Assembly (NCBI RefSeq): GCF_037176765.1
Contig: NC_090021.1
Span: forward strand, 144,918,074-144,982,073
Source: Anolis sagrei
Lineage: Eukaryota > Chordata > Lepidosauria > Squamata > Anolidae
Direction of reading: 5' to 3'
DNA length: 64,000 bases
The notes beneath the pieces were generated by a model. The model was not told the DNA's origin. It saw nothing but the letters and a program-made list of their open reading frames with translations, and did not search any database. Positions 1 through 11,352 of this stretch are shown one piece after another (position 1 is the first letter of the stretch; every line of letters begins with the position of its first letter). The translations under genes were made by a program, and so were the position numbers.

Positions 1-10
1 ATATCCATCC

Positions 11-256
11 CCCAGTCGTGCAATGGGTTAAACCCTTATGCAAGCAGGACTGCTGGCCAAAAGATTGGCGGTTTGAATCCGGGGAGCAGGGTGAGCTCCC
101 ATCTGTCAGCTCCAGGATCCCATGTGGGGACATGAGAGAAGCTTCCCACAGGATGGTAAAACATCCGGGTCCCCCCTGGGCAAAGTCCTTGCAGACAGCT
201 AATTCTCTCACACCAGAAGCTATGTGAAGTTTCTCAAGTCGCTCCTGACACAGAAA
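11..256 (+). repeat. tRNA-derived SINE, family A
   Basis: The head carries a degenerate pol III A box (GCAATGGGTTAAACC) and a B box (GGTTTGAATCC). The body matches the copies near 7.5, 16.2, 35.3 and 55.9 kb. It ends in the family tail TCGCTCCTGACAC followed by A-rich sequence. It is a SINE and not a tRNA gene. Confidence 0.85.
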
Positions 257-689
257 AAATCAGTTCTATACTTTGGCCAGAGATCTACAGCTCAGTGATA
301 TGGACCCAAAAGTTAGAAGCACAAACTATTTGGTAAATCAGGGGAATCATTAAGGAATTTAGGAAATAAGCAGATAATCTCAGTTTTATTAGGGGTCTAC
401 TTTAAAGCCTTCAAGAAAGAGCCCACAGGAAATTAAAAGAACGCCAACCCCATTTTAGTGAGAGCTCATTCGATCAACCATATTTTAATAATGGCCTATC
501 ATTTTCAGTGGAGATCACAAGAGCATCTTCATTCGTCAAGTAAGGACTTCTTTGTTGAAGAGGCAACAGCATTTCTTCAGGAGAGGATGTGGGAAAGGTA
601 GACAGATCTATACCAGCAGCACAAAGCCTTAGTTTGAAAACAGTGTTAAGATTGAAATAGACAAGTATATCAAGCTATGAAATTCAAGT
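257..689. other. no feature recognised
   Basis: AT-rich sequence between a SINE and an L2 fragment. I see no exon signature or familiar repeat. Confidence 0.5.
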
Positions 690-1432
690 TAGAGAAGGAA
701 AAACTAAATTATTTTGACTTGGCCATGATGGTCTATGCTCTTGTTACATCTTGTATAGACTACTCCAACACGCTTTATGTGGGGTTGCCTTTGAAGATGG
801 CCCAGAAGCTTCAATTAGCCCAACAGGCGGTAGCCAGATTCCTTACTGGAGCGGCATACAGAGAGCATACAACCCCTCTGTTGCGTTAGCTCCACTGGTG
901 GCCAGTCTGCTACCGAGCTCAATAGAAAGTGCTGGCCTTGGCCTATAATGCCCTAAACGGTTCTGGTCCAACTTACCTGCCCGAACCCATCTCCCTTTAT
1001 GAGCCAACTAGAGCTCTAAGATCTGTTGGAGAGGCCCTGCTCTCGGTTCCACCCCCTTTGCAAGCATGATTGGTGGGAACGAGAGGCAGGGTCTTCTCAG
1101 TGGTGGCCCCCAGGCTGTGGAACCCTCTACCCAGGGACATCAGACTGGCCCCATTCCTTCTGGTCTTCAGGAAAAAGTTAAAAAGAATTGGATAATATGG
1201 AATTCGACAGAGTCTCAATAAGGATTATAGATGAATTGAATTATGCACTTTATATGTTTTAATATGTTTGTTATATGTGTTTTATTTACTCAAGCGTTTT
1301 AATTGTTTTAGTTTATGGGGTATGTTTTATTGTCATGTTTTATGGGGCATTGAATTTTGCCGGAGTTGTAAGACACTTTGAGTCTCCTAGGGGGTGAGAA
1401 AGGCAAGGTATAAATGAAGCAAATAAATAAAT
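690..1432 (+). repeat. L2 LINE, 3' end (C-terminus of ORF2 plus tail)
   Basis: Translation in shifting frames gives the L2 reverse-transcriptase C-terminus: DYSNTLYVGLPLK, QQAVARFLTGAAYREHTTPLL, and later FSVVAPRLWNPLPRDIRLAP. It is broken by stops and frameshifts (for example a stop after HTTPLLR near 889). The tail with CTCCTAGGGGGTGAGAAAGGC and AAATAAATAAAT is typical of reptile L2 3' ends. 5'-truncated and dead. Confidence 0.85.
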
Positions 1433-1791
1433 AATGCAGCATCTCTTCTTTTGAAAGTCTCGTAACAATAAATATAATAATAATAATAATAACAACAACC
1501 TCATAAAACATAAATCACAGCATAATCCAAAAAAGATGGAGATGGCTGAGTGAAAACTAGAAGCTACCAGTTTTAGCAACATGCCAGTTTTTGATGTTTT
1601 AAAATAAAATTCAGTTAGCGTTGTTAAATTAATTCTGTTCCTAAATCAGAGTTGAAGACGATTTTACATTATTCACCACAATTGGTTTGGGTATATGGGA
1701 CAGCAGATACCATCTACACCACTTCTTTAAAAAAATATTGTATTATAGCAGAAATGCTAGACATGTAATGACACAGACTACCTATATTATA
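1433..1791. other. AT-rich gap, short (TAA)n run
   Basis: Contains a TAATAATAATAA simple repeat near 1475 and otherwise nothing recognised. Confidence 0.5.
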
Positions 1792-2101
1792 AGGTAAAGT
1801 AAAGGTTTCCCTTTGACATTAAGTCTAGTCAAGTCCGACTCTGTGGGATGGTGCTCATCTCCATTTCTAAACCGAAGAGCCAGCGTTGTCCATACACGCC
1901 TCCAAGGTAATGTGGCCGGCATGACTGCATGGAGTGCTGTTATCTTCCCACCGAAGTGGTACCTATTATTGAATTGCTAGGTTGGCGGAAGCTGGGGCTA
2001 ACCACGGGAGCTCACCCCATCCTGCGGATTCAAACCACCAACCTTCCGGTCAGCACATTCTGCAGTTCAGTGGTTTAACCCACTGCACCACTGTGGCCCT
2101 T
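1792..2101 (-). repeat. tRNA-derived SINE, family B (BovB-like tail)
   Basis: Read on the - strand it begins with a tRNA-like head (GTGGTGCAGTGGGTTAAACC) and ends with a segment resembling AGTCGGACATGACTGGACTT, then GTCAGGGGAAACCTTTACC. The same order appears at 23.5 and 61.6 kb. The BovB LINE in this window ends in a similar AGTCGGAAATGACTGAA, so BovB is the likely partner. Confidence 0.8.
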
Positions 2102-3664
2102 ACCTATATTATATCTGCTACTTTAAATGTATCCAGGATCCTCTTACTACTAATCCATATTGACATGCTATAATATTTTAACAGCATGCTCCATATTAAA
2201 AGGGCCTGACATGGGCAATATTCAGAAATGAAGCAGCAGTGCTACCAATGCCATTACCACTGAACTTTCAGTGAGTTAGGCTTCTTTTTCAGATTAACTG
2301 GGCTTACATCCAGCTAAGAGACTTGAGGGCTGCTTTGCAACATACATCTGTTTGCATCACATTTTACTGTACATTATTGCAACACATTACAGCACTCTGT
2401 CCAAGAAGCAACTGAAACACACACACTTAAAATGAAACAGCCCTCCCTAACACATCATAAGATTAGTAAAACAATCCTCATTTAAAGCAGTATTAATTTC
2501 CAACCAAACAATTGCAGATTAAAGCCCAAATATAGATCAACTACTCCCTCTACTGAAAATACTGCATTATGGCAACAAAAACTATTTTGCAGTCCTCTGA
2601 GAGACAACTAATAAGATCCATGTGCTTCTATGAAGTAAAGCTATTAAGACTGTAGGTGTTCTTCTCTTCCTAAATTACATTTGAAGCCACTGAGACGTAA
2701 ACAGATGAGCAGATGAATTTTCCAGTCTCACAAACAGTTTTTAGTGAAAACATTTCAGGCAATATATTAACAGAGCAGAAACTGCAATCTGCATAGAAAA
2801 CAAAAATCTGTACTTCAGTGTGATGCCAAACGCACATTACCATAAAAGTCGGCACTGATTTATAATCTGAAATCTATTGCAACGAACAGCCTTATACACC
2901 CACGTTCCCTCCACTGTTTTGGCATCTATAAAGTAATCAAAGGGAAATATTCTTGGTAAACGGTTTTTGTAAGTGAAATATAGGAAAGTAAAAGAAACAT
3001 TTATTGGGGGGTGGGTAGGACACAGAGCTATAAATGTATATACACAGAAAACATTCCCTTTCTCAATTAGGCAGCAGAATAAAGCCTGACTAGATGGGTT
3101 TTGTGATTTCACTAAAATGAATGAAATAGTGGTATCTTATTCAGATGTAAATCCCACTATACTCAAGGGGATTGGCTCCCACATAAATGAATGTACCATT
3201 ACAATCAGAGAATGAAGCCCACATCAATTAAACAAACATAATAAAAAGATATCACAGAGCACTTGCGGTAATAAATGATACAGAAATATAAAGAAGTTAA
3301 TGGAACAATGGAATCAGATCCAATTCTTCTTCTCCCAAAAAAGGCAAACAAAATATACCACCCTCTGGGTTTGTTTTCATTAAATGAACAGCGAAAATAC
3401 AAATTTTGAAACAAGACTCTCTTGTTCTGAAGACGCCCTACTGAGAATATACTTATTTGCGTGGTAGCAAGCAGAACTCTACAAGAAGCTGTTTTGTTTT
3501 GCAACTCTCCTGATGTCACTGTCAAAGGGGACTGCCAAAATAAATGGAGAAGCAGACAACACATGACTAAATTTCCATATGGCACCAGAAGCCCACACAA
3601 GACTGCTGATCAACCATCATAACTACTGTTTCTAGATTCCCAATACAATATGGAAACTTGATCC
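2102..3664. other. unique intronic or intergenic sequence
   Basis: I recognise no repeat and no spliceable coding exon. Open frames on the - strand of up to 131 codons have no recognisable domain. If SLX4IP extends leftward from the promoter at 26 kb, this is its intron. Confidence 0.4.
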
Positions 3665-4475
3665 ATATATATATTGTACTAGCTGTCCCCTGCCATACGT
3701 TGCTGTGGCCCAGTCTGTTGCTCTGGAAAATAAAGTAATGAGAAAGTGATGGTTTCTAATATATGTAATTTCTTTCTGCTTGTGGGTAAACAGTATTTCT
3801 TGCTGTTTCTTTGTGAGTGTTGATGTGGAGATTGTCTGGTTTGCCCACCCTGGAACATGCAAGAAATCATTGTCCTCCTTTAATGGCCCCTTTCAAATCT
3901 ATGATACTATACCTGTGAATGTATGAATCATATCTCTCTATCTATCTCTATATCTATGGCTGGGTGGCTCTTTGTCAGGAGGACTTTGATTACGTTTTCT
4001 TGCTCTGATGAAGGGAGTTGGCTTGGATGGCCTTAAGTATTTTCTGTTGGTCATAGGGGTTCTGTGTGGGAAGTTTGCCCCGATTCTGTCATTCGTGGGG
4101 TTCAGAATGCTCTTTGATTGTAGGTTAACTGTGAATCCAAGTGACTACAACTCCCAAATGTCAAGGTCTATTTCCCCCCAAACTTCATCTGTGTTCATAT
4201 TTGGGCGTATTGAGTGCTTGTGCCAAGTTTGGTCCAGATCCATCACTGTTTGAGTCCACAGTGCTCTCTGGATGTAGGTGAACTACAACTCCCAAACTCA
4301 AGGTCAATGCCCACCAAACCCTTCCAGTATTTTCTTTTGGTCATGGGAGTTCTGTGTGCCAAGTTTGGTTCAATTTCATTATTGATGGAGTTCAGAATGC
4401 TCTTTGATTGTAGGTGAACTATAAATCCCAGCAACTACAACTCCCAAATGACAAAATCTTAATTTTTTGAGTGAT
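3665..4475 (+). repeat. unclassified interspersed repeat, family I
   Basis: Begins CTAGCTGTCCCCTGCC and then repeats, two to three times, modules of the type GTGAACTACAACTCCCAAA plus TTCTGTTGGTCATGG plus CAGAATGCTCTTTGATTGTAG. The same modules recur at 22.97-23.29 kb directly after an RTE-like ORF, so they may be the 3' UTR of that LINE family. That link is inference. Confidence 0.55.
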
Positions 4476-4561
4476 GGTCACTCCTTGTGTTGTGAGATGT
4501 TTTGTTGCCAAATTTGGTGATTTTGTTCATTGGTTCTTTTGTTTTTAAGGTACTCATTATG

Positions 4562-4929
4562 CACAGAGCGGGGACGAGAGATAGGGCCTTCTCGGTGGTG
4601 GCTCCTCGGCTGTGGAACGCCCTTCCTATGGACATTAGACTAGCACCATCTCTAATGGTATTCCGCAATAAAGTGAAGACCTAGCTGTTTGAGCAGGCGT
4701 TCGAATAATTAGTGCAATGATTGGTTAATGAACACTGGAATGGAACAATGGATGACGAATCTGGAACATGTTTTTGATGACGAGACGACAGTGAATGGGT
4801 CGTGTAATGTGTAAGGTTGTTAACTGTTTCTATACTGTAGCACTGAATTTTTGCTGTTCGTATTTGTTGTGAACCGCTGTGAGTCGCCTTTGGGCTGAGA
4901 ACAGCGGTATATAAGTAAGGTAAATAAAT

Positions 4930-4931
<2 letters not shown>
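4562..4931 (+). repeat. L2 LINE 3' end
   Basis: Encodes RAGTRDRAFSVVAPRLWNAL then PMDIRLAPSLMVFRNKVKT, the C-terminus of L2 ORF2. It ends in a tail with GAGTCGCCTTTGGGCTGAGAA and TAAATAAATAA. Confidence 0.85.
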
Positions 4932-4969
<38 letters not shown>

Positions 4970-4970
4970 T
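4930..4970. repeat. (TA)n(GA)n microsatellite
   Basis: Alternating TA followed by GA repeats, grown from the L2 tail. Confidence 0.9.
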
Positions 4971-5409
4971 GTACATCTCCAAAAAAAAAAAAAGCAGGAG
5001 AACACTCATTGTCAGGCTAACCTTTCTTCTTATGTTGTTTTTTTTTCTTCACATGAGTTGAGTTTATTGTTTACGAATCAGCGGTCTCCAGACCACAATG
5101 AGTTTGGAAGTCAATTGTAAACTTGACTATGCTCTGCTGGGGAGAAGGGAAGTGGGAGCCTCTTCCCAATGCATTCTCAGTGAAAATCAAATGCCCATGA
5201 ACAATGCTGAATGTTGAGAGAAGATCACCATCTGTCATGCCTTCCCTTGACAGCAATAGCAAAAGCTCACCACTTCTATCCTATGAAAGGTCAAGACATT
5301 AGTGGCTCAAAGACATGCTATTAACTGGGGTGCTGTAAGGATTTTTGTGCATGTTAAGATAACACATACTGGAAAACATCTGACCTCTTCAAATAGATTA
5401 ATACACACA
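4971..5409. other. no feature recognised
   Basis: Contains short A and T homopolymers near 4981 and 5040. Nothing else recognised. Confidence 0.5.
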
Positions 5410-5608
5410 TTTTGTTGTTGTCTACCTTCAAGTCCTATCATGAGGTTTTCTTGGGAGATTTTTTCAGAGGGTGGTTATTATTGCCTTCCTTTGAAAGTGT
5501 TATGATTGGTCCAAGGACATCCAGTAGGTGTCCATGGCTGAGCAGGGATTTGTACCAAATTCTCCAGAGTCCTACTCCAGTGTTCAAACCACTACTCCGT
5601 GTTAGCTC
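5410..5608 (-). repeat. Sauria-type SINE, decayed
   Basis: Read on the - strand: head (AGAGCTAACACGGAGTAGTG), a CTCTGGAG block, and a tail resembling GACTTGAAGGTAGACAACAA. This is the order of the classic Sauria SINE with its BovB-type tail. Diverged. Confidence 0.65.
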
Positions 5609-6645
5609 TCCATGCCTACACGTACAAATAAACTGAATGCTACCAATACCGCCTGAAGCAGGGAGTAGAAGAAACATAACCTATAATGGTGTTTCTTAAG
5701 GATTCTCTGTCAAAATGGTTAAGACACTGAAATATAGGTGGGTTCCAAACATGAAATTGATTTTTTGTACCTTCTAGCTGGCCTAATTATTAATATGAAC
5801 TTTAGATTAAAAAAAAAAAACAACAAATGAGCAGAAAGCATCTCAGGAACTGCATGGAAGGAGATATCGTTAATTAATTTCTGTGGATTGGCTCTTTTTC
5901 ATCCACTTTCTAGCATCCTGACTAATTTAAGAGTCACTCAAAGCTTTCAAAGAATGAACTAGAGATACCGTATAATAATATCAGTTGCGATCTGAATGCA
6001 AGTATAGAAGCAGGGTGCAGAACGCATGATGCCTGGTCCAAAGCATTTTGCTGCCTGATACAGTCAAGCATATATAGCTAGCCAAGGTGTTTTTGCAAAT
6101 GAAGCAGATATTCCCACAATTATTTCTTCCCATTCCTCAAAGAATGGATAACTAAATAACTATCAATTGGTTGGCCTTTCATGACACTCAAAATCCGCTG
6201 TCTGAGGTGCCTGCCAAACATATAACCAGTCCAGGAAGGCAATGTAAATGATGTTGTATGCATGTCATAGGTTTTTCTGGAGAAAACCAAGCTATATTCA
6301 AAGAGAGAAATATACCAGATGCCTGATTTAAAGTTCTGGTGAATCACACTGTTAGCCAAAAATGTCAGGTTTTAATTAACTATGATTAATAGTCAAGAAA
6401 CGGGAAGACAAACTTGTGACCCCATATGTCTTTGACGACATCTCTCATAAGCGCCAGTCAGTATGTCCACTGATAAGGAAATGGAGCCCTAAACACCTGG
6501 AAGGGTGCAGCTGCCTACCTCTGCAATTCTCTTATCACATTGTTTTACTTCCTTCACAATGATCACGGCTACCTTTTGGGAATTGCAAAAACCCAAACCA
6601 ACCAACAATGAACAACCCATGTACAGGCAGTCCTCAAGTTACAAA
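5609..6645. other. no feature recognised
   Basis: Unique-looking sequence with a poly(A) run near 5809. No exon signature seen. Confidence 0.45.
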
Positions 6646-6659
6646 CAAGATTGGTTCAG

Positions 6660-6877
6660 TGTATTGTCAAAGGCTTTCATGGCTGGAATCACTAGGTTGC
6701 TGTAAGTTTTTCGGGCTGTATGACCATGTTCCAGTAGCATTCTCTCCTGACGTTTCGCCTGCATCTATGGCTGGCATCCTCAGAGGTTGTGAGGATGCCT
6801 GCCATAGATGCAGGTGAAACGTAAGGAGAGAATGCTTCTGGAACATGGCCATACAGCCTGGAAAACTTACAGTAACC
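6660..6877. mobile_element. Penelope-type foldback insertion, 218 bp
   Basis: Starts TGTATTGTCAAAGGCTTTCA and continues as a near-palindrome: the block GTTCCAGTAGCATTCTCTCC returns on the other strand as GGAGAGAATGCTTCTGGAAC. Flanked by a 14-bp imperfect target duplication (6646-6659 and 6878-6891, CAAGAT-GGTT core). Both termini match those of the 963-bp Penelope-like copy at 20.58 kb. All coding sequence is absent. Confidence 0.75.
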
Positions 6878-7494
6878 CAAGATAGGTTTTGTAGGTTTGT
6901 TTTTTTGTTTTTTAAGTGTAACTCTAGCCTATCTATCTATCCATCCATCCAGCTATCTACACACACATATATATATACACACACACACATATATTCATGC
7001 ACAGGGAAGAATTAACACCCCTGTGGTGTTTGTTTTCCTGTCTGCTCCCCTGTTCAGAAGATTTCACCTCTCTTTCTGTCCTTGTGAAAAAATTGGGTTT
7101 TTGTGGAAACCTTGCTAGCCCAGCTTAAGTGGAGACCCCCTTTTCCCATGATAACTCTTTCAGGTGTGAATTTGCTTTCCTAGGGGTAGAATTCTCTTAC
7201 TTCCTGTTGTTTCTGCTCCGATCATAACTATTGAGTTGTTTAAAAGTCAGATGTTTGTAACTCAAGGACTGTTTGTACTAGACACCTTTTGTGGACCTAG
7301 GGCCCAAGTTTTTGGCTCAGTTCTTTCTAGAATCCATAGACACTGCCAAAAATGCAAAACAAACTCCAACTTTGATGGTATTTGGGGAGGGGGGTTATTA
7401 TTATCATTATTAACATTGGAGGGGGTTCATGCAAGTGATTTGAAAGATGAATTACTGTGCCTATAGGCTTCCACAAGAGGCACTTCGCCCTCTA

Positions 7495-7765
7495 GGGCCC
7501 CCGGTGGCGCAGTGGGTTAAACCCCTGTGCCAGCAGGACTGAAGACCGACAGGTCGCAGGTTTGAATCCGGGGAGTGCAGATGAGCTCCCTCTATCAGCT
7601 CTAGCTCCTCATGTGGGGACATGAGAGAAGCCTCCCACAAGGATGATAAAACATCAAAACATCAGAGTGTCTCCTGGGCAACAATCTCACAGACGGCCAA
7701 TTCCCTGACGCCAGAAGCGACTTGCAGTTTCTCAAGTTGCTCCTGACACGACAAAACAAAAAACA
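7495..7765 (+). repeat. tRNA-derived SINE, family A
   Basis: Well-preserved copy: A box in GGTGGCGCAGTGGGTTAAAC, B box GGTTTGAATCC, tail TTGCTCCTGACACGACAAAA. A 9-bp target duplication TCGCCCTCT flanks it (7486-7494 and 7766-7774). Confidence 0.92.
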
Positions 7766-7774
7766 TCGCCCTCT

Positions 7775-8424
7775 TTTTATGTGATCGGGAGAACCAGAGG
7801 GAGCCATACGCAGCTCAAAGTCTATACTCTGCCCAATAGTGCAATGGCATTTGAAAACTTATTTTTTATTTAAAAAATGACCTTTATTCCCTGTGACAAT
7901 ACAAATATTTGTAAAACACTCAAAAATGTATTTCTCAATTGTTGAGAAAGCCTAATAGAGAGAATCCTGGACTAATAAGAATCTTCACAGTTCCGCATGT
8001 ATTCTGCTCTATAGTCAGAAATACCCCCCCCCCCCAAAATAATAATTTTGCCATATTCTATACATGAATCAGTATTTTCGGAACAGAAAATATTTCTGTT
8101 TAAATATTATTTACTGTGTAGAAAATGTTATTTCTAATAAAAGGATTTTTTTCTCTGAGTAAAACACCAATATGTGTCTCTTCAGAATGAGTCCCAAAGT
8201 GCTCGGTTTTCTTGGAAGAAGAAACTGCTAATGTTACTTTGCTTCCTTCAAAAAAAATTAGTAAAGAATGCCATTCCTCCCTGTGGCTTAGTAACATTTA
8301 AGATGGGCACCTCTAACAAAAGGAGGCACATTAAAATCACTTAACTGAACGGCTTCAAAGCAGCTGGATCTGAAATTCAAAATCCTAATCCCTTCATATT
8401 AGACTACCTGTCCAAACGTAACTC
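7775..8424. other. no feature recognised
   Basis: AT-rich, with a C homopolymer near 8025. No exon signature recognised on either strand. Confidence 0.45.
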
Positions 8425-8897
8425 CTGCCACAAACCATTACAAAGTTTAAGATCTTCAGGAGAGGCTCTGCTCTCGATCCCACAACTATCACAAACACAG
8501 TTGATGGGGATGAGAGACAGGGCCTTCTCAGCAGTGGTCCCCCCGCCTATGGAACGCACTCCCTAGAGATATGAGATTGGCCACCTCCATCTTGTCTTTT
8601 AGAAGGAAAACCAAGACCTGGTTGTGGGACCAAGCATTTGATCAGTGAGCAGCAAGTGGAAAAAGATCACACAACTTATGGCAATGAATTGACCCAGACT
8701 GGTTTTTGGATTTCGATTTTAATGGATGTGTCTTAATTAATTGTTTTAATTGTTGTTTAAATTTTTTATATTTTGATTGTACTGTGGTTGTTTTTATGAT
8801 GCTAGCATCGTATGATGCTTTTGTTAGGCCGCCCTGAGTCCCCCTTTGGGGGGAGAAGAGCGGGGTATAAATATAGAAAATAAATAAATAAATAAAA
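8425..8897 (+). repeat. L2 LINE 3' end
   Basis: Carries the decayed L2 C-terminus (GRDEGQGLLSSG-type frame around 8515) and the tail GCCCTGAGTCCCCCTTTGG, GGTATAAATA, AAATAAATAAATAAA. Confidence 0.8.
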
Positions 8898-9611
8898 CTC
8901 CAGATGTCAGGAAAAGGAGAAAGAAAAGACAACCAGTGGAGAGAGGAAAGCAATACATATAGATAGATAAATACATAGACAGACAGACACACAGGGTAAA
9001 TTTAATTCCCTCTACACATGCCCTGTCCTCCTCATTAAACTAAGGACTGCTGTTTTAATGCCTTCATGTTTTCCTACTCTGCCCTGTTCAGCAGCACCCA
9101 TTATCTGGCATTGTATAAATCGCCACAGCCACAGAAAATGATGCTATGCATACCACTAGCCTGCTTTCTGAGGTAGCAGAGATAAGATACATGTATGGAA
9201 AGAATAATTATGAAACTTAAGTTTCAACTCTGAAAGTCCAACAAATGAGTTAAGATAATAACTATTTTCTATTGCTATAAAAGCTGTAGGAGAAACAAAA
9301 ATGGAAGATTCCATTCAACCATTAGTAAAACAATAAAGACTGACCACCCAAGAGCACAATCACTCCCAAGGCAATGTTATGTGTGATTTGATACTATGTG
9401 TGCACAGTTGATATGCGGGGTCGTAATAATAGAAAAAGGCTTTTAATTCAAACTGAAGTTATGATTAATAATTCAAAGCATTTAAAAAAATATAAAATAC
9501 TAATTGAAATGATATGACTTGATGAAATGAAACTGGGCTGGATCAAAAGGTGCTGTACTACATGTAGAAATTATTTCAAACTCATTAAATTATCCACAGA
9601 TTATGTAAGCG
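8898..9611. other. no feature recognised
   Basis: A short ATAGATAGATA/ACAGACAGACA simple repeat lies near 8958-8990. The rest is AT-rich and unrecognised. Confidence 0.45.
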
Positions 9612-9790
9612 TGTGTGTACGCCTTCAAGTTGCCCGTTGATGTATGGCAAACTCATGCATTTCATAGGGTTTTCTTAAGCAAGGAATACTAAGGGGTGAT
9701 TTAGCCAGTTCCTTCCTCTGAAATACAGCCTACAGCACGTGGGATTCATTGGTAATCTCCCATCCAAGGGCAGTCAGTATGCTGCCTTTC
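9612..9790 (-). repeat. SINE fragment, possibly 5S-Sauria type
   Basis: On the - strand it begins near CTTGGATGGGAGATTACC, which resembles the 3' part of 5S rRNA (GGATGGGAGACC). Then come a body with GAGGAAGGAACTGGC and a Sauria/BovB-like tail (CAACTTGAAGGCGTACACAC). 5S-derived SINEs with this tail are known in lizards. The 5S part here is short, so the call is tentative. Confidence 0.5.
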
Positions 9791-10080
9791 CTCTCTCATC
9801 AATCACATAGATATGGTTTGTTCTTTATGGTGACGAGTATCACTGTTTTACAAATGTTTGCCTCAAGGTACACTACAAGAAAGCTACAAAGCTAAAGCAA
9901 GCCACAAAATGTGTTTGTGTTGTGCACAAGAATAGCAGCTGGACTGATGCCACTGTTTGCCATGCTAATCTAGCACTGAACTGGAATGAGTTAGGATCTT
10001 AAGGATGTGCACTTCAGTAAAGGAAAAGTTTGCTAAGCCAATAATCAGTTGCTATTCATGTTCTGAAGAGCAGCTTACCT

Positions 10081-10139
10081 TAATAGCCAATTTGTGTGAT
10101 GTCATGACAGGTTCTTAAATTTCACAGAGAGTCTGGGAA
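10081..10139 (-). other. candidate noncoding exon on the - strand
   Basis: On the - strand a good 3' splice site (TTTGTTTACTTCCCAG) precedes 59 bp that end in AAG before the donor GTAAGC. All three frames hold stops, so it could only be a 5'UTR or alternative exon, for example of SLX4IP. It could equally be chance. Confidence 0.2.
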
Positions 10140-10231
10140 GTAAACAAAAGAAGAGTCACTTTAGAGAAGAAGCAATGAACGTTGACACTGATGTGTCAAA
10201 ATACTCACAATTGACAGGGAAGGAAGACCTT

Positions 10232-10271
10232 TTTATGCATGCATGCATGCATGCATTCGCACGCACGCACG

Positions 10272-10312
<41 letters not shown>
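10232..10312. repeat. compound microsatellite (GCAT)n(ACGC)n(TA)n
   Basis: Runs of GCAT, then GCACGCACGC, then TATATA in direct succession. Confidence 0.95.
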
Positions 10313-10315
<3 letters not shown>

Positions 10316-10318
<3 letters not shown>

Positions 10319-10357
10319 CGGCCTCTGCAACTGAATTGCCATGTAAAGGAAAATAAG

Positions 10358-10395
<38 letters not shown>

Positions 10396-10437
10396 CTTAT
10401 TTTCCTTTACATGGCAATTCAGTTGCAGAGGCCGACA
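10316..10437. repeat. perfect 122-bp palindrome with (AT)16 core
   Basis: Each arm is 45 bp of unique sequence (beginning TGTCGGCCTCTGCAACTGAA), and the second arm is its exact reverse complement. They are joined by 32 bp of alternating AT. No mismatch is visible. It may be a foldback MITE. The perfect arms imply either recent origin or gene conversion between arms. Confidence 0.95.
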
Positions 10438-11039
10438 ACATTACCTGTTGATAACTCCCAGGTTGCATGGTCATTTAAAGTGTGTGTGTGTGTGATGACC
10501 ATAATGGATGGTTGATTCTAAGAAAATTTATTTTACCCAGTTCTACCTGACCTGCAAACATTTTATTTTATGATGCCGCCACAGACATGTGTCACTTTAA
10601 CTGGCATAGCAATGGAAACTAGGGAAGAGTCTGTTACAGTAAGTCGTAACAGGATCAAGTATGTGTGTGTGTGTTAAAGAAAACCTTATACTGTTGATTA
10701 TTATGTGCAGCTGCTAATGTAGGTCAACTAGTAAGTTTGGACCACACACGGTGGGGTATAACTGTATGGGTTTTGGAATACAGTTCACTTTTGCTCTGAG
10801 GAGCCTTTGCTCAGGCATTTTGCTCAACCATTTGTATTGCTCTCTCATTTGGATGAAGAAGCCTTATTCTGTATTGTTTACAAGGACTATGTAAGTTTGT
10901 TGCACTGTTTGTTTTGCTTGCAACATTGCAAGTTTATGTTTTAACTTTGCTGATAAAAGTGAAGTTTTTCTGTTCTTTTTCTTCTTGCCTGGGTGCAATG
11001 TTAGTATGTCTTCTGTTTTGGACTTGACTGAAACACACT
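10438..11039. other. unclassified sequence, (GT)n runs
   Basis: Short GTGTGTGT runs near 10480 and 10660. The piece up to 11.0 kb has an LTR-like look but nothing firm. Confidence 0.35.
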
Positions 11040-11352
11040 ATGCACAACAGAGTCTTCTTGGTAGTGGTCCCATATTTGTTGATCTCCCTCCCCAGAAATA
11101 TGTAGTTGGCTTAATGAATGATGGTTTGAACCCTAATCTGCTTTAATCTGAGTTTAAGCAAGTATTCAATGGCTTGCTGCTATAAAGTTCTGTTTTAATG
11201 GTTTTACTGCTGCTTTTTAAGTTCTGTCTTCATTAGTTGTAAATCAATATTGGGATGGACTATGAAATGTTTTAAATTATTGTATTTTATTGGATTATGA
11301 TATTGTAATTTTGTGCTACAGAGGTTTTGCCCTGAAAGGCAGCCGAGAAATG
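11040..11352 (+). repeat. L2 LINE 3' end, decayed
   Basis: CAGAGTCTTCTTGGTAGTGG and CTCCCTCCCCAGAAATATG match the L2 block of the ...FSVVAPRLWN...PRDI region. An AT-rich tail follows, with GCCCTGAAAGGCAGCCGAGA. It abuts another L2 in the opposite orientation. Confidence 0.65.

Noticed and set aside
3205-3600. 131-codon open frame on the - strand as an SLX4IP exon
   Set aside because: No resemblance to SLX4IP as I recall it and no AG/GT bracket at plausible ends.
10438-11039. Second possible LTR-like stretch
   Set aside because: No definable ends or target duplication, so not listed as an element.
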